Below are positions 43,989-53,484 of a stretch of 64,000 nucleotides of DNA, in pieces. Within the stretch, counting starts at the first letter, position 1. Each line of letters starts with the position of its first letter. Source of the stretch: Pseudomonas sp. B20(2017). GTDB taxonomy: Bacteria > Pseudomonadota > Gammaproteobacteria > Pseudomonadales > Pseudomonadaceae. The notes beneath the pieces are model-generated. The model worked only from the letters and a program-made list of their open reading frames with translations, was not told where the DNA came from and made no database searches. The translations under genes were made by a program, and so were the position numbers. The stretch lies in NCBI RefSeq assembly GCF_002113125.1, contig NZ_NEJP01000008.1, positions 1 to 64,000 on the forward strand, read 5' to 3'.

Positions 43989-44606
43989 ATGGTTGATCGT
44001 TATGATGCCGAGGGCTCGCAAAGTTCTTATGAACCAGGCTCCGACGAACAGGTACTGAGCAATAAATTAGGGATAACCGATCCTGAAGACATGGATGACG
44101 CAGAGCTCATCCTGTTGGAAAAGTTGTACCAGTTCGTGCTCATCGAGCATTTGCCAAATCGGCCATTAACCGTTCAGGACCTGAAAGAGTGGCACCGACA
44201 CTGGTTGGGCAATCTCTATTCATGGGCCGGCGATGTGCGTGCGGTGAATATGGGCAAGGATGGCTTTTTCTTTGCCGCAGCACCGCAGATTCCCCGACTG
44301 CTTGATGGTTTCGAGAGGGACTGTCTTGGCAAATACACACCTTGCAAGCCTGATCTGGATGAAAACCTGATCCACGCCATCGCTGTCACGCACGTGGAGT
44401 TCATCCTGATTCATCCATTTCGCGAGGGTAATGGGCGTCTGTCGCGATTGTTGGCGGATGTCATGGCGGTGCAGGCGGGGTATGTACCGCTCGACTACAG
44501 CAGTTGGGAGCGAAACAAAGAGGCTTATTTTGCGGCAATCAACCAAGGGCTGAATTGCAATTACGAACCCATGGAGTATTGGGTTCGGCAGGCATTGTGG
44601 ACTTGA
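43989..44606 (+). CDS. Fic-family protein (probable AMP transferase)
   Basis: The 205-residue protein has the full Fic motif HPFREGNGRLSR with catalytic H142, and the N-terminal helices common to small Fic proteins (LKEWHRHWLGNLYSWAGDVR). Such enzymes move AMP from ATP to target proteins. I see no fused inhibitory (S/T)xxxE(G/N) helix at either end, so it would be a class I Fic needing a separate antitoxin, or be uninhibited. AAGG precedes the ATG at 43989. Confidence 0.85.
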   Translation: MVDRYDAEGSQSSYEPGSDEQVLSNKLGITDPEDMDDAELILLEKLYQFVLIEHLPNRPLTVQDLKEWHRHWLGNLYSWAGDVRAVNMGKDGFFFAAAPQIPRLLDGFERDCLGKYTPCKPDLDENLIHAIAVTHVEFILIHPFREGNGRLSRLLADVMAVQAGYVPLDYSSWERNKEAYFAAINQGLNCNYEPMEYWVRQALWT

Positions 44607-44615
44607 GTGACGACC

Positions 44616-44777
44616 TCATTTGGCCAGAGAAAGATGCAGAAACTTGCTGTCCTTGAGCTTCAGCTTGCGTTCAATCGATTCGACGCTCTGACCCGTTTCG
44701 ATGGCTGTCGAGCTAGCAATCGCGCGTATCAACGCTTCGGCAGTGAGCTTTTTGGGGCGGCGGCGCGAAGCAGTCAT
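44616..44777 (-). CDS. Small basic ORF convergent with the Fic gene
   Basis: A 53-residue product (ASRRRPKKLTAEALIRAIAS at the N-terminus) ends 10 bases after the Fic stop on the opposite strand. It contains SSTAIETGQ, close to but not matching the Fic-inhibiting motif (S/T)xxxE(G/N), since Thr replaces Gly/Asn. No good ribosome site is seen before its ATG. It could be an antitoxin-like or DNA-binding small protein, or not a gene. Confidence 0.38.
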   Translation of the reverse strand: MTASRRRPKKLTAEALIRAIASSTAIETGQSVESIERKLKLKDSKFLHLSLAK

Positions 44778-44867
44778 GGCAGGAACTCGATAGTAAGCGT
44801 CTGCCGAGTATAGCGCCTGGACTGATGTTGAAAACCTTGTGGCCTGGGCGAAACCTTCAGCCGGGTC

Positions 44868-44894
44868 ATGAAAATCCCACCCCGCGATTTTCAT
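44868..44894. promoter_or_regulatory. Possible RpiR operator before the permease gene
   Basis: ATGAAAATC and GATTTTCAT are perfect 9-base arms around 9 bases, about 140 bases before the GntP-type gene. RpiR-family sites often have TGAAA...TTTCA arms, and an RpiR gene lies in the operon. A second imperfect TTTCA/TGAAA pair occurs near 44950. The remaining 44778-45034 sequence holds no other feature I can name. Confidence 0.4.
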
Positions 44895-45034
44895 TATTCG
44901 CGACAAGACATATCCAAAAACGACAACCCTTATCCCTCCACGAAAATTACTTTCACTTGGTTTGAAAACTCGATCTCGAAATGATTTATGAGTTTCACAA
45001 CCCATTCGAACGTGACCCTTTCGAGGAGTACCGC

Positions 45035-46384
45035 ATGACACCGTCCTTCGGCTATTGGCTGCTGGTGTACGCCGCCGTTGCCATCATCGCCCTGATCGTT
45101 CTGATCGCCCGTTACCGGCTCAATCCGTTCATTGTCATCACCCTGATTTCCATCGGTCTGGCGCTGGTGGCGGGGATGCCGCCGTCCGGCGTCGTGGGGG
45201 CGTATGAGGCCGGGGTGGGCAAGACACTGGGGCACATTGCGCTGGTGGTGGCGCTGGGGACGATGCTCGGCAAGATGATGGCCGAGTCCGGCGGCGCCGA
45301 GCAGATGGCGCGCACGCTGATCGAGCGCTTTGGCGAGAAAAACGCGCACTGGGCGATGGTGTGCATTGCGTTTCTGGTGGGGCTGCCGCTGTTTTTCGAA
45401 GTCGGTTTCGTGTTGCTGGTGCCGATTGCCTTTACCGTGGCGCGGCGGGTTGGCGTGTCGATCCTGATGGTCGGTCTGCCGATGGTCGCCGGTCTGTCGG
45501 TGGTGCATGCGCTGGTGCCGCCGCACCCGGCGGCGATGCTGGCGGTGCAGGCCTATCAGGCGTCGGTCGGGCAGACCTTGCTGTACGCGATTGCCATCGG
45601 TATTCCGACGGCGATCATTGCCGGCCCCCTGTACGCCAAATTCATCGTGCCGCGCATTCAGTTGCCGGCGGATAACCCGCTGGAAAAACAATTCCTCGAA
45701 CGCGAGCCCCGCGACAGTCTGCCGGGTTTCGGCATCACCATGGCGACCATTCTGTTGCCGGTGGTGCTGATGCTGATCGGCGGCTGGGCCAATCTGATTT
45801 CCACGCCGGGCAGCGCTTTCAATCAGTTCCTGTTGTTCATCGGCAACTCGGTGATTGCGCTGTTACTGGCGACGCTGTTGAGTTTCTGGACGCTCGGCAT
45901 TGCGCAGGGTTTCAACCGGGAATCGATCCTCAAATTCACCAACGAGTGCCTGGCACCGACCGCCAGCATCACGCTTCTGGTGGGCGCCGGTGGCGGTCTG
46001 AACCGGATTCTGGTGGACGCCGGCGTCACCGATCAGATCGTCGGCCTGGCCCACGAATTTCACCTGTCGCCATTGATCATGGGCTGGTTGTTCGCCGCGT
46101 TGATGCGCATCGCCACCGGTTCGGCCACCGTTGCGATGACCACGGCTTCCGGTGTGGTGGCGCCAGTGGCCATCGGTCTGGGTTATCCACACCCGGAACT
46201 GTTGGTGCTGGCGACCGGCGCGGGCTCGGTTATCTTTTCCCACGTCAACGACGGCGGCTTCTGGTTGATCAAGGAATACTTCAACATGACGGTGGCCCAG
46301 ACGTTCAAGACCTGGACGGTGCTGGAAACCCTGATCTCGGTAGTCGCTTTCGGCCTGACCGTCGGTCTTTCTTACCTGCTGTAG
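45035..46384 (+). CDS. GntP-family permease
   Basis: The 449-residue inner-membrane symporter has about 12 hydrophobic helices and GntP motifs (VVALGTMLGKMMAESGGAEQ, GLSVVHALVPPHPAAMLAVQ, IATGSATVAMTTASG). Start ATG 45035 has GAGGAG upstream; the longer ORF begins in noncoding sequence. Though the family is named for gluconate, the neighbouring D-aminoacylase suggests that it imports a D-amino acid derivative or related acid. Confidence 0.88.
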   Translation: MTPSFGYWLLVYAAVAIIALIVLIARYRLNPFIVITLISIGLALVAGMPPSGVVGAYEAGVGKTLGHIALVVALGTMLGKMMAESGGAEQMARTLIERFGEKNAHWAMVCIAFLVGLPLFFEVGFVLLVPIAFTVARRVGVSILMVGLPMVAGLSVVHALVPPHPAAMLAVQAYQASVGQTLLYAIAIGIPTAIIAGPLYAKFIVPRIQLPADNPLEKQFLEREPRDSLPGFGITMATILLPVVLMLIGGWANLISTPGSAFNQFLLFIGNSVIALLLATLLSFWTLGIAQGFNRESILKFTNECLAPTASITLLVGAGGGLNRILVDAGVTDQIVGLAHEFHLSPLIMGWLFAALMRIATGSATVAMTTASGVVAPVAIGLGYPHPELLVLATGAGSVIFSHVNDGGFWLIKEYFNMTVAQTFKTWTVLETLISVVAFGLTVGLSYLL

Positions 46385-46399
46385 TCGGAGCTTTCCGCC

Positions 46400-47260
46400 A
46401 TGGACATCCTCTATCAGATCCGCGCCCGTCAGGATTCCTTCAGCGCCGGTGAAGGGCGCATCGCCCGTCTGATGCTCGACGACGTAGGATTTGCCGCCTC
46501 CGCCAGCCTTGAAGAGCTGGCGCAGCGGGCCGAAGTCAGCACCGCCACGCTGTCGCGCTTCGCCCGCACTGTCGGTTGTCGCGACCTGCGCGATCTGCGA
46601 CTGCAACTGGCCCAGGCCAGCGGCGTCGGCAGCCGTTTTCTCGACCCGGCGGGCACGCCCGAACAGTCGGCGTTTTACGGGCAGATCGTCGGCGATATTG
46701 AAACCACGCTTCGCCAGCATCTGGCGGCGTTCGATGAATCGCGTTTCGCCGATGCGGTGAAACTGCTGGGCCAGGCGCGGATGATTCACGCCTTCGGCAT
46801 CGGCGGTTGCTCGACCCTGTGCAGCGATGAGCTGCAAGTGCGGCTGGTGCGCCTCGGCTACCCGATTGCGGTGTGCCACGACGCAGTGATGATGCGCGTC
46901 ACCGCCGCCAGCCTCAGCGCCGAGCAGGTGGTGATCGTCTGTTCGCTGACCGGCATCACCCCGGAGCTGCTGGAGACCGTGGCGCTGGCGCGCAACTACG
47001 GCGCACGGATTCTCGCCATCACCCGCGCCGACTCGCCGCTGGCAGAACTGGCCGATATTGTCCTGCCGCTGCAAGGCGCCGAGACCTCGTTCATCTACAA
47101 ACCGACGGCGGCGCGCTACGGCATGCTGCTCGCCATCGACGTGCTGGCCACCGAGCTGGCGCTGGCCAATCCTGAAGACAATCAAGAACGTCTGCGGCGG
47201 ATCAAACTCGCCCTCGACGAATACCGTGGCGGCGACGATCACCTGCCGCTGGGAGACTGA
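46400..47260 (+). CDS. RpiR/MurR-family regulator
   Basis: The 286-residue regulator has an N-terminal RpiR HTH (about 1-75, LEELAQRAEVSTATLSRFAR) and a C-terminal SIS domain (about 125-260, FGIGGCSTLCSDELQVRL) that usually binds a sugar phosphate or related ligand. It lies between the permease and deacylase genes in one operon and likely autoregulates it. The stop is immediately followed by the next start. Confidence 0.9.
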   Translation: MDILYQIRARQDSFSAGEGRIARLMLDDVGFAASASLEELAQRAEVSTATLSRFARTVGCRDLRDLRLQLAQASGVGSRFLDPAGTPEQSAFYGQIVGDIETTLRQHLAAFDESRFADAVKLLGQARMIHAFGIGGCSTLCSDELQVRLVRLGYPIAVCHDAVMMRVTAASLSAEQVVIVCSLTGITPELLETVALARNYGARILAITRADSPLAELADIVLPLQGAETSFIYKPTAARYGMLLAIDVLATELALANPEDNQERLRRIKLALDEYRGGDDHLPLGD

Positions 47261-47261
47261 C

Positions 47262-48719
47262 ATGCTGTACGACACCCTGATTCGCAACGCCCTGGTCATC
47301 GACGGCAGCAACAGCCCCGGTTATACCGCCGACGTGGCGATCCTCGATGGCCGCATCGCGCAGATCGGCGACTTGCGCGAGGCCCGCGCCAGCGATGAAA
47401 TCGACGCCGCCGGCAGTGTGCTGGCACCGGGTTTCATCGACGTGCACACCCACGACGACACCGTGGTGATCCGCCAGCCGCAGATGCTGCCCAAGCTCAG
47501 CCAGGGCGTGACCACAGTGATTGTCGGCAACTGCGGAATCAGCGCCGCGCCGGTCAGCCTCAAGGGTGATCCACCGGATCCGATGAACCTGCTCGGCACG
47601 GCCGCCGCATTCGTCTATCCACGTTTCAGCGATTACCGCGCGGCGGTCGAAGCGGCCAACACCACGCTGAACGTGGCGGCACTGGTCGGCCACACGGCGC
47701 TGCGCAGCAATCATCTTGATGATCTGTTTCGCACCGCGACCGACGATGAAATCAGTGCGATGCGCGAGCAGTTGCGTGAAAGCCTGGAGGCGGGCGCCCT
47801 CGGTTTATCCACAGGGCTGGCGTATGCCAGTGCGTTCTCGGCTTCCACCGATGAAGTCATGCAACTGACCGAAGAACTGAATGCGTTTGGCGCGGTGTAC
47901 ACCACCCATTTGCGCAGTGAATTCGAACCGGTGCTGGAAGCGATGGACGAGGCTTTCCGCATCGGACGCCACGCCCGATCGCCGGTGATCATTTCCCACC
48001 TCAAATGCGCCGGTGCCGGTAACTGGGGCCGTAGTCCGCAGTTGCTCGCCTCGTTGGAAGAAGCGGCGAAAACCCACCCGGTCGGCTGCGATTGCTACCC
48101 GTACGCGGCGAGTTCTTCGACCCTGGATCTGAAGCAGGTCACCGACGCCCACCGCATCACCATCACCTGGTCGACGCCGCATCCTGAAATGGGCGGTCGC
48201 GACCTGATGGACATCGCCGCCGAATGGAATCTGTCGTTGCTCGACGCCGCCAAACGCCTGCAACCGGCGGGTGCGGTGTATTACGGCATGGACGAGAATG
48301 ACGTGCGCCAGATCCTCGCTCATCCGCTGTCGATGGTCGGTTCCGACGGCTTGCCGGAAGACCCGTTCCCGCATCCGCGTCTGTGGGGCGCTTTCCCACG
48401 GGTGCTCGGCCATTTCAGTCGTGATGTCGGGCTGTTTCCGCTGCACACCGCCGTGCACAAGATGACCGGTCTGTCGGCGGCGCGTTTCGGTCTGAAGGAA
48501 AGGGGCGAGATTCGTGAAGGACACTGGGCGGATCTGGTGTTGTTCGACCCGGCAACCGTGCGCGACGTGGCGGACTTCAACGACCCGCAACGCGCCGCCC
48601 AAGGCATCGAGGGCGTATGGATCAATGGTGTTTTGAGTTACCGCGACGGCCAGGCCAACGGGCAAACAGCAGGGCGGTTCCTGGCGCGCCAGGGCGATCT
48701 GCGCGACGGCTTTCGTTGA
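47262..48719 (+). CDS. N-acyl-D-amino-acid deacylase
   Basis: The 485-residue amidohydrolase releases D-amino acids from N-acyl-D-amino acids. Motifs: metal-binding GFIDVHTHDDTVV (about 63-75), the family Cys in VGNCGIS, a metal-site ISHLKCAG, and the late Asp in VGSDGLPEDPFPHPRLWGAF. GGGAGA precedes the ATG at 47262. With the upstream GntP permease and RpiR regulator it makes an uptake-and-hydrolysis operon. Confidence 0.92.
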   Translation: MLYDTLIRNALVIDGSNSPGYTADVAILDGRIAQIGDLREARASDEIDAAGSVLAPGFIDVHTHDDTVVIRQPQMLPKLSQGVTTVIVGNCGISAAPVSLKGDPPDPMNLLGTAAAFVYPRFSDYRAAVEAANTTLNVAALVGHTALRSNHLDDLFRTATDDEISAMREQLRESLEAGALGLSTGLAYASAFSASTDEVMQLTEELNAFGAVYTTHLRSEFEPVLEAMDEAFRIGRHARSPVIISHLKCAGAGNWGRSPQLLASLEEAAKTHPVGCDCYPYAASSSTLDLKQVTDAHRITITWSTPHPEMGGRDLMDIAAEWNLSLLDAAKRLQPAGAVYYGMDENDVRQILAHPLSMVGSDGLPEDPFPHPRLWGAFPRVLGHFSRDVGLFPLHTAVHKMTGLSAARFGLKERGEIREGHWADLVLFDPATVRDVADFNDPQRAAQGIEGVWINGVLSYRDGQANGQTAGRFLARQGDLRDGFR

Positions 48720-48738
48720 ATTTTGCTGACTGCGTCAC

Positions 48739-48774
48739 GGTGATGGCACATTGCAATTAAAGAAAGCCATCACC
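48739..48774. terminator. Hairpin after the deacylase gene
   Basis: GGTGATGGC and GCCATCACC form a 9-bp perfect stem around 18 bases, 20 bases after the deacylase stop. There is no T-run; a weak terminator or RNA 3' stabiliser. Confidence 0.45.
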
Positions 48775-48836
48775 AGGCCGAATTGCTGACATTCACCCCG
48801 GCTACACGCTGGGGCCAATCAGTCAGGGAGCAACCC

Positions 48837-49205
48837 ATGAGCTTCGGCAAAACCACCCCGATCCTGCGGATTTTCGATGAAGCCAAAGCCGTGGAGTTCT
48901 ACGTCGACTTCCTCGGCTTCAAGATCGATTGGCAGCATCGTTTCGAGCCCGGTTTCCCGTTGTACCTGCAAATCTCCCGTGGCGAGTGCGTGCTGCATTT
49001 GTCTGAACACCACGGCGATGCGACTCCCGGGTCAGCCCTGCGGATCGAGACCGATGAACTGGAGGCGTTTCAGCAGCAGTTGGTCGCCAAGAACTACAAG
49101 TTCTCGCATCCGGGCATCCAGGCCATGCCGTGGGGCAGCCAGGACATGACCATCGCCGATCCGTTCGGCAATCGTCTGGTGTTCACCAACGCGATCAGCC
49201 TCTAG
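48837..49205 (+). CDS. Glyoxalase/bleomycin-resistance-fold protein
   Basis: A 122-residue vicinal-oxygen-chelate protein (KTTPILRIFDEAKAVEFYVD, DMTIADPFGNRLVF). AGGGAG precedes the ATG. The substrate is unknown; members include resistance proteins and small lyases. Its end overlaps the convergent AraC-family gene by 4 bases. Confidence 0.85.
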   Translation: MSFGKTTPILRIFDEAKAVEFYVDFLGFKIDWQHRFEPGFPLYLQISRGECVLHLSEHHGDATPGSALRIETDELEAFQQQLVAKNYKFSHPGIQAMPWGSQDMTIADPFGNRLVFTNAISL

Positions 49206-50230
49206 CCGTCGTTCGACACCCGGTGAGTCTGCCGAAATTCACCGGGCGGCATCCCGCGTCGGCTCTTGAAGGCGCGGTGAAACGAGCGTGATTCGCTGAA
49301 GCCCAGATACTGGGCGATGTCCTGAATCGGCAGGGTGCTGTTGAGCAGGTAATGCTCGGCCAGTTCCTGGCGCAGTTCATCGAGAGTCTGCTGATACGAC
49401 GTGCCGGCCTGATGCAACTGGCGTTGCAGCGTGCGCACCGACACGGCGAGATGTTCGGCCACCTGCTCCTCGCGCGGCAGACCTTCCTTGAGCAACTGGC
49501 GCAGGATGCTTTTGACCCGCTGTTCCAGCGACGCATCCTCCAGTGTCGCCATCAGACTCTGAGCGTGTTCTTCCAGGGTGCGCAGCAAATGCGCATCGGC
49601 CTGGCGCAACGGCAACTGCAAATACGGCAGCGGAACGATCAGCGCGGAATACGGCTGATCGAACAGCACCGGGCATTCGAAAAACTGTTCGTACTGCGCC
49701 TGCGTGGTGTCCGCCGGGATCGAGTGTTCCAGCCACACGGCGGCCGGCGACAGTTGGGTGTCGGCGATCCAGCGTGCGTATTGCAGCCAGGAGCCGAGCA
49801 CGTTTTCCACCAGATGCCGGCGAATTCGCGGGCGCTCAAAGCGGCAGCTCCAGATCAGGTGCACGTGGTTTTCGTGAACCTCGGCGCGGCTGACGCCCAT
49901 GTCACCCACCAGTTTTTCGAACGGCATGATGCGGCTCATGGCATCGCCCAATGTCGCGCAATTCATGGTGATGTAGCCCAGCACGCTCCAGGAGTTGGGC
50001 AGGACGAAATTCGCGGCATTGAGGCCGAACAGCGGATCGCCCGAGTGCTCGCAAAAGTAATCGAGCAACCGTTCATGGGTTTCACCCGGCAGGCGCAGGC
50101 TGTTGTCGCTCAACTGCTGCGCCTGCAACCCGGCCGCCGCCAACGCAGGCTCGATGGCCAGGCCCAGGTGTTCGGCATGGCGCAGGTACTTGAGCAGCGG
50201 TGGGACGGACGTGAAGCCGAGCGATTGCAT
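49202..50230 (-). CDS. AraC-family transcription regulator
   Basis: The 342-residue regulator has an N-terminal OruR/ArgR-type ligand domain and a C-terminal AraC double HTH (RTLQRQLHQAGTSYQQTLDE, DIAQYLGFSESRSFHRAFKS). ATG 50230 follows AGAGGA by 6 bases, so the longer ORF is rejected. The nearby glyoxalase-fold gene is convergent, so shared regulation is not obvious. Ligand unknown. Confidence 0.88.
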   Translation of the reverse strand: MQSLGFTSVPPLLKYLRHAEHLGLAIEPALAAAGLQAQQLSDNSLRLPGETHERLLDYFCEHSGDPLFGLNAANFVLPNSWSVLGYITMNCATLGDAMSRIMPFEKLVGDMGVSRAEVHENHVHLIWSCRFERPRIRRHLVENVLGSWLQYARWIADTQLSPAAVWLEHSIPADTTQAQYEQFFECPVLFDQPYSALIVPLPYLQLPLRQADAHLLRTLEEHAQSLMATLEDASLEQRVKSILRQLLKEGLPREEQVAEHLAVSVRTLQRQLHQAGTSYQQTLDELRQELAEHYLLNSTLPIQDIAQYLGFSESRSFHRAFKSRRGMPPGEFRQTHRVSNDG

Positions 50231-50387
50231 GACCGAATCCTCTTGATCGAGGCCGCCGGGGGCGGATGAGCGCTCTGAAAGGTAATTTGAATCCGCGAAT
50301 AAAGTAAATGGCTGACGCTTGCGCAACGTTGGAGGTTGAGGTGATCAACCCTTGGAGAATTTGAGCGAGACAAGCCTTAAGTCTCTG

Positions 50388-50418
50388 TGACAAAGCCCGC
50401 GCCCTGCGGGCTTTGTCA
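50388..50418. terminator. Bidirectional hairpin terminator
   Basis: TGACAAAGCCCGC and GCGGGCTTTGTCA form a perfect 13-bp stem with a 5-base loop, 52 bases beyond the stop of the minus-strand DUF6124 gene. Confidence 0.8.
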
Positions 50419-50469
50419 TTGATCGATCATTAAGAAGCGGCGAGTGCACCGCACTCGCCACCTCCCGCA

Positions 50470-50853
50470 TCAATCCGTCGGTACGACCTTGTCCAGCGCA
50501 CGGTTAACGGCCATTTCGGCGATCATCACGATTTGGGCGATGCCTTGCAGGGTCTTGCGGTGGCTGCCCTCGACCAGTGCCACATGATTGTTGAGCATGA
50601 CGGTGGCGGAGCCGAGGGATTCGCTGGCGTCCACCAGCAGGGATTCGGTGTCGGCTTCGGGGTGGGCCTGATAGAGGGTGTTGGGTTTGTAGGGCGCGGC
50701 CATGATGTGGGCGCTGAGTGGGCCCAGGTGATAATCGAGGGCGCGTTCGGCGGCTTCGTTGAAGCGTTTCGAGCCGGGGCATTCGTAGGGGGATGCCGGA
50801 TCCGGGAGGGTTGTGGGTTCGGTGAGTGGTGGGTTTGGCGTTACCTTGAACAT
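50470..50853 (-). CDS. DUF6124-like small Pseudomonas protein
   Basis: A 127-residue soluble protein with a variable N-terminus (KVTPNPPLTEPTTLPDP) and a helical C-terminal half in which LLVDASESLGSATVMLNNHV and QIVMIAEMAVNRALDKV stand out. This looks like the DUF3077/DUF6124 family, common as multiple copies in Pseudomonas, function unknown. A related protein with the same closing pattern (MLVNRAVENLDPV) lies at 57348-57716. Confidence 0.7.
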   Translation of the reverse strand: MFKVTPNPPLTEPTTLPDPASPYECPGSKRFNEAAERALDYHLGPLSAHIMAAPYKPNTLYQAHPEADTESLLVDASESLGSATVMLNNHVALVEGSHRKTLQGIAQIVMIAEMAVNRALDKVVPTD

Positions 50854-51263
50854 AGATGCTTACCTCTGATGAGGCTGCGCCCATTTCGCCGCTGAGCAAA
50901 AGGGAGGCAGCTGTGCGCAAGTTAGCGGCCCGGTAAGCATCACAACCCGGCGCATCCGAAGATGCCATGCGCACAGCCACCATCAAGTGCAGGCGAATGC
51001 CTGACTGGATCGGACGTGTACAACCGTGAACGTATGCCGAACCGCTAAGTTCGATCACTGGAAATCAGTGACGCAATCAAATTACGCAGCCAGCCCAAGG
51101 CGCACAAGCCGGCGGATTCTGGCGTAGCCGTAGGCAACGGCGCAAGGTTTTGTGGGCTTCGGGACGTATCACGGCGTGTCCTTAAACACCCCTGATCAAG
51201 CGTGTGTAATTGCGTTTCAGAACGCGTCATCCACTTCCTGAAGTTGGCAATTTTCCGGGCAAG
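50854..51263. other. Gene-free region
   Basis: No convincing gene. It includes the promoter side of the DUF6124-like gene and short ORFs without ribosome sites. A small dyad TCACTG-GAAAT-CAGTGA lies at about 51054-51070. Nothing else is recognised. Confidence 0.5.
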
Positions 51264-51295
51264 AAAGAAGGGCAGCTTTTCAGCTGCCCTTCTTT
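51264..51295. terminator. Terminator of the chemoreceptor gene
   Basis: AAAGAAGGGCAGCT and AGCTGCCCTTCTTT form a perfect 14-bp stem with a TTTC loop. The A/T-rich base of the stem makes it usable on both strands. It is 26 bases past the chemoreceptor stop. Confidence 0.9.
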
Positions 51296-51320
51296 GTACT
51301 TCGGTTTTCGTGTGCAGGGT

Positions 51321-53240
51321 TTACACGCGGAAGTGGCTCACCATCTGCTGCAACTGCCCACCCAACCGCGCCAGTTCAACACTCGACTTGGCCGTCTCAT
51401 CACTCGCCGCTGCCGTCTGCTCCGAGACGTCGCGGACGTTGATGATGCTGCGGCTGATTTCTTCGGCCACGGCGCTTTGCTGTTCGGCGGCTGCGGCGAT
51501 CTGCTGGTTCATCGACTGGATGTTCGACACCGTGCGGGTGATGTTTTCCAGGGAGTCGCCGGCCTTGCGGGTCAGGGCGACGCTGCTGTCGGTCAGGGCG
51601 CGGCTGTTGTTCATCACGGCGGACACCTGTTGCGTACCGTTCTGCAGACCGGCCACCAGGCCTTCGATTTCCTCGGTGGATTTCTGCGTGCGCTGGGCCA
51701 GGCCACGGACTTCGTCGGCGACCACGGCAAAACCGCGACCGGCTTCACCGGCACGGGCGGCTTCGATGGCGGCGTTGAGGGCCAGCAGGTTGGTCTGTTC
51801 GGCCACGGCCTTGATCACGTCCATGACGCTGCCGATCTTGTCGCTTTCCTGTTGCAGCACGCTCATGGCTTCGGTGGAACGCACCACTTCGCTGGCCAGA
51901 CGCTCGATCTGGGCGATGGCTTCGTTCACCACTTTGTCGCCTTCGCGGGCTTCGCCGTCAGCGGCGGCTGCGGCTTGCGAGGCTTCTTCGGCGTTGCGCG
52001 CGACTTCCTGCACGGTGGCGGTCATCTCGTGCATGGCGGTGGCGACCTGATCGGTCTCGACCTTCTGGCTGTTCACGCCGGCGCTGGTCTGCTCGGTCAC
52101 GGCCGACAGTTCTTCGGCGGCGCTGGCGATCTGGGTCACGCCGTCGCGGATGCCGCTGATCAGGTCACGCAGGGTCACGCCCATGCGCGCGATGCCTTGT
52201 TGCAGCACGCCGAGTTCGTCGCGGCGGGTGACGATCACGTTCTGGCTCAGGTCGCCGCTGGCGATGCGGTCGACCACGGCCATGGTTTCCTGCAGCGGAC
52301 GGGTGATCTGACGGGTGATGATGAAAGCGGCGATGACACCCACCAGCAAGGCCAGCAGGGTGCTGATCAGTTGCAGGGTGCGGGCCTGGGCGCTCTCGGC
52401 GTCACGACGGTCGAGCTGGATCTGATACAGCTGCTCGCTCAGCGATACGATCAGGTTGCCCTGGTCGGTCATTTCCTTGCGCGCCTGCACCGCATCGGTG
52501 TTGGCGTTCTTGAAGGCCTGCAAGGCGCTGCGGTAGTTGGTCAGCGCGGTTTCCAGCTGACGCAGGGCGTCCTGTTGGCTGCTGGCGAAGTGCACGTTCA
52601 GCTGCTTGAGGCTGGCGATGGCCACGTCCAGCTGGCCGACGGCTTTCTGCTCGGTCTCGGCGTTGGCAGTGGCGGTGTAGCCGCGCACTTCGTAGCGCGC
52701 CAAGATGAACGCTTCCTTGGCGGCGGTGACGGCCTGGAACTGCTCGAAACGCTCATCGCTCAGCGGCATTTGCTGGACTCGGTTGCTCAGCGCTTCGATC
52801 AGGCCGTAAGCCGTCGCGGCACTGGTGGCCATCGAGTCGCGCGCCGTGTTGCCGGTGCGGTAGGCGTTACGCATCTTGTTCAGCGAAGTCTGGTACTCGG
52901 CGATGGTCGCCGCCTGCTCCTTGAGCAGTTTGACGTTCTCGGGGCTCTTGAAGCTGCCGATCAGTTTTTGCTGCTGCGCGGCGAAGCCGTCGAGGGTGGT
53001 CTGCACGTTCTGCGCGGCGGTTTCATCGCCGTTGGTCAGCATGTATTGCAAGCGCACCACGCGCAGTTTGGTCAGGCCAGCGTTGAGCTGGGTGATGTCG
53101 CTCATCCAGTTGCTGCGGTCAATCAGGCCGCCCAGGCTGGTCCAGCCGGTGAGTGCCAGAACACAGGTCAGTGCCAGGACGAGGCCGAATCCGAGCCCCA
53201 GTTTCAGGTTTACGCTGATGTTGCCGAACCAGCTATTCAT
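51321..53240 (-). CDS. Methyl-accepting chemotaxis protein
   Basis: The 639-residue receptor has a membrane helix near the start ([19 protein letters not shown]), a large all-helical periplasmic sensor (about 35-290, HBM-like by length), a second membrane helix ([19 protein letters not shown]), HAMP, and the conserved signalling tip ([20 protein letters not shown], then [16 protein letters not shown]). ATG 53240 follows GGAGG by 7 bases. It detects an unknown small molecule and steers CheA. Confidence 0.93.
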   Translation of the reverse strand: MNSWFGNISVNLKLGLGFGLVLALTCVLALTGWTSLGGLIDRSNWMSDITQLNAGLTKLRVVRLQYMLTNGDETAAQNVQTTLDGFAAQQQKLIGSFKSPENVKLLKEQAATIAEYQTSLNKMRNAYRTGNTARDSMATSAATAYGLIEALSNRVQQMPLSDERFEQFQAVTAAKEAFILARYEVRGYTATANAETEQKAVGQLDVAIASLKQLNVHFASSQQDALRQLETALTNYRSALQAFKNANTDAVQARKEMTDQGNLIVSLSEQLYQIQLDRRDAESAQARTLQLISTLLALLVGVIAAFIITRQITRPLQETMAVVDRIASGDLSQNVIVTRRDELGVLQQGIARMGVTLRDLISGIRDGVTQIASAAEELSAVTEQTSAGVNSQKVETDQVATAMHEMTATVQEVARNAEEASQAAAAADGEAREGDKVVNEAIAQIERLASEVVRSTEAMSVLQQESDKIGSVMDVIKAVAEQTNLLALNAAIEAARAGEAGRGFAVVADEVRGLAQRTQKSTEEIEGLVAGLQNGTQQVSAVMNNSRALTDSSVALTRKAGDSLENITRTVSNIQSMNQQIAAAAEQQSAVAEEISRSIINVRDVSEQTAAASDETAKSSVELARLGGQLQQMVSHFRV

Positions 53241-53484
53241 CAAAAATCCTCCAGAAAACGTTGTGCTTCTTGATCGTCGGTCAGGCTGGAAGATTGTTGT
53301 TCTTTTGAGCCAGCAAGGGTGTTAGCAGGTCTGTATCGGCCGCAAATCCGAGAGCTGAAAGGATTTTGTCCGACAGATTTTGTAACAAGCGCATCCCAAG
53401 ACTTTTTTCACATGAGTTTCACCGGCTGCCTACGCCGTCCTCTCTACCCTCGCGGCATCGAATGACAAGTGATGGCGGTTTTTT

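Noticed and set aside
51210..53273. 687-residue open frame on the plus strand
   Set aside because: It is antisense to the chemoreceptor gene; its Gly/His/Gln-rich product is a shadow.
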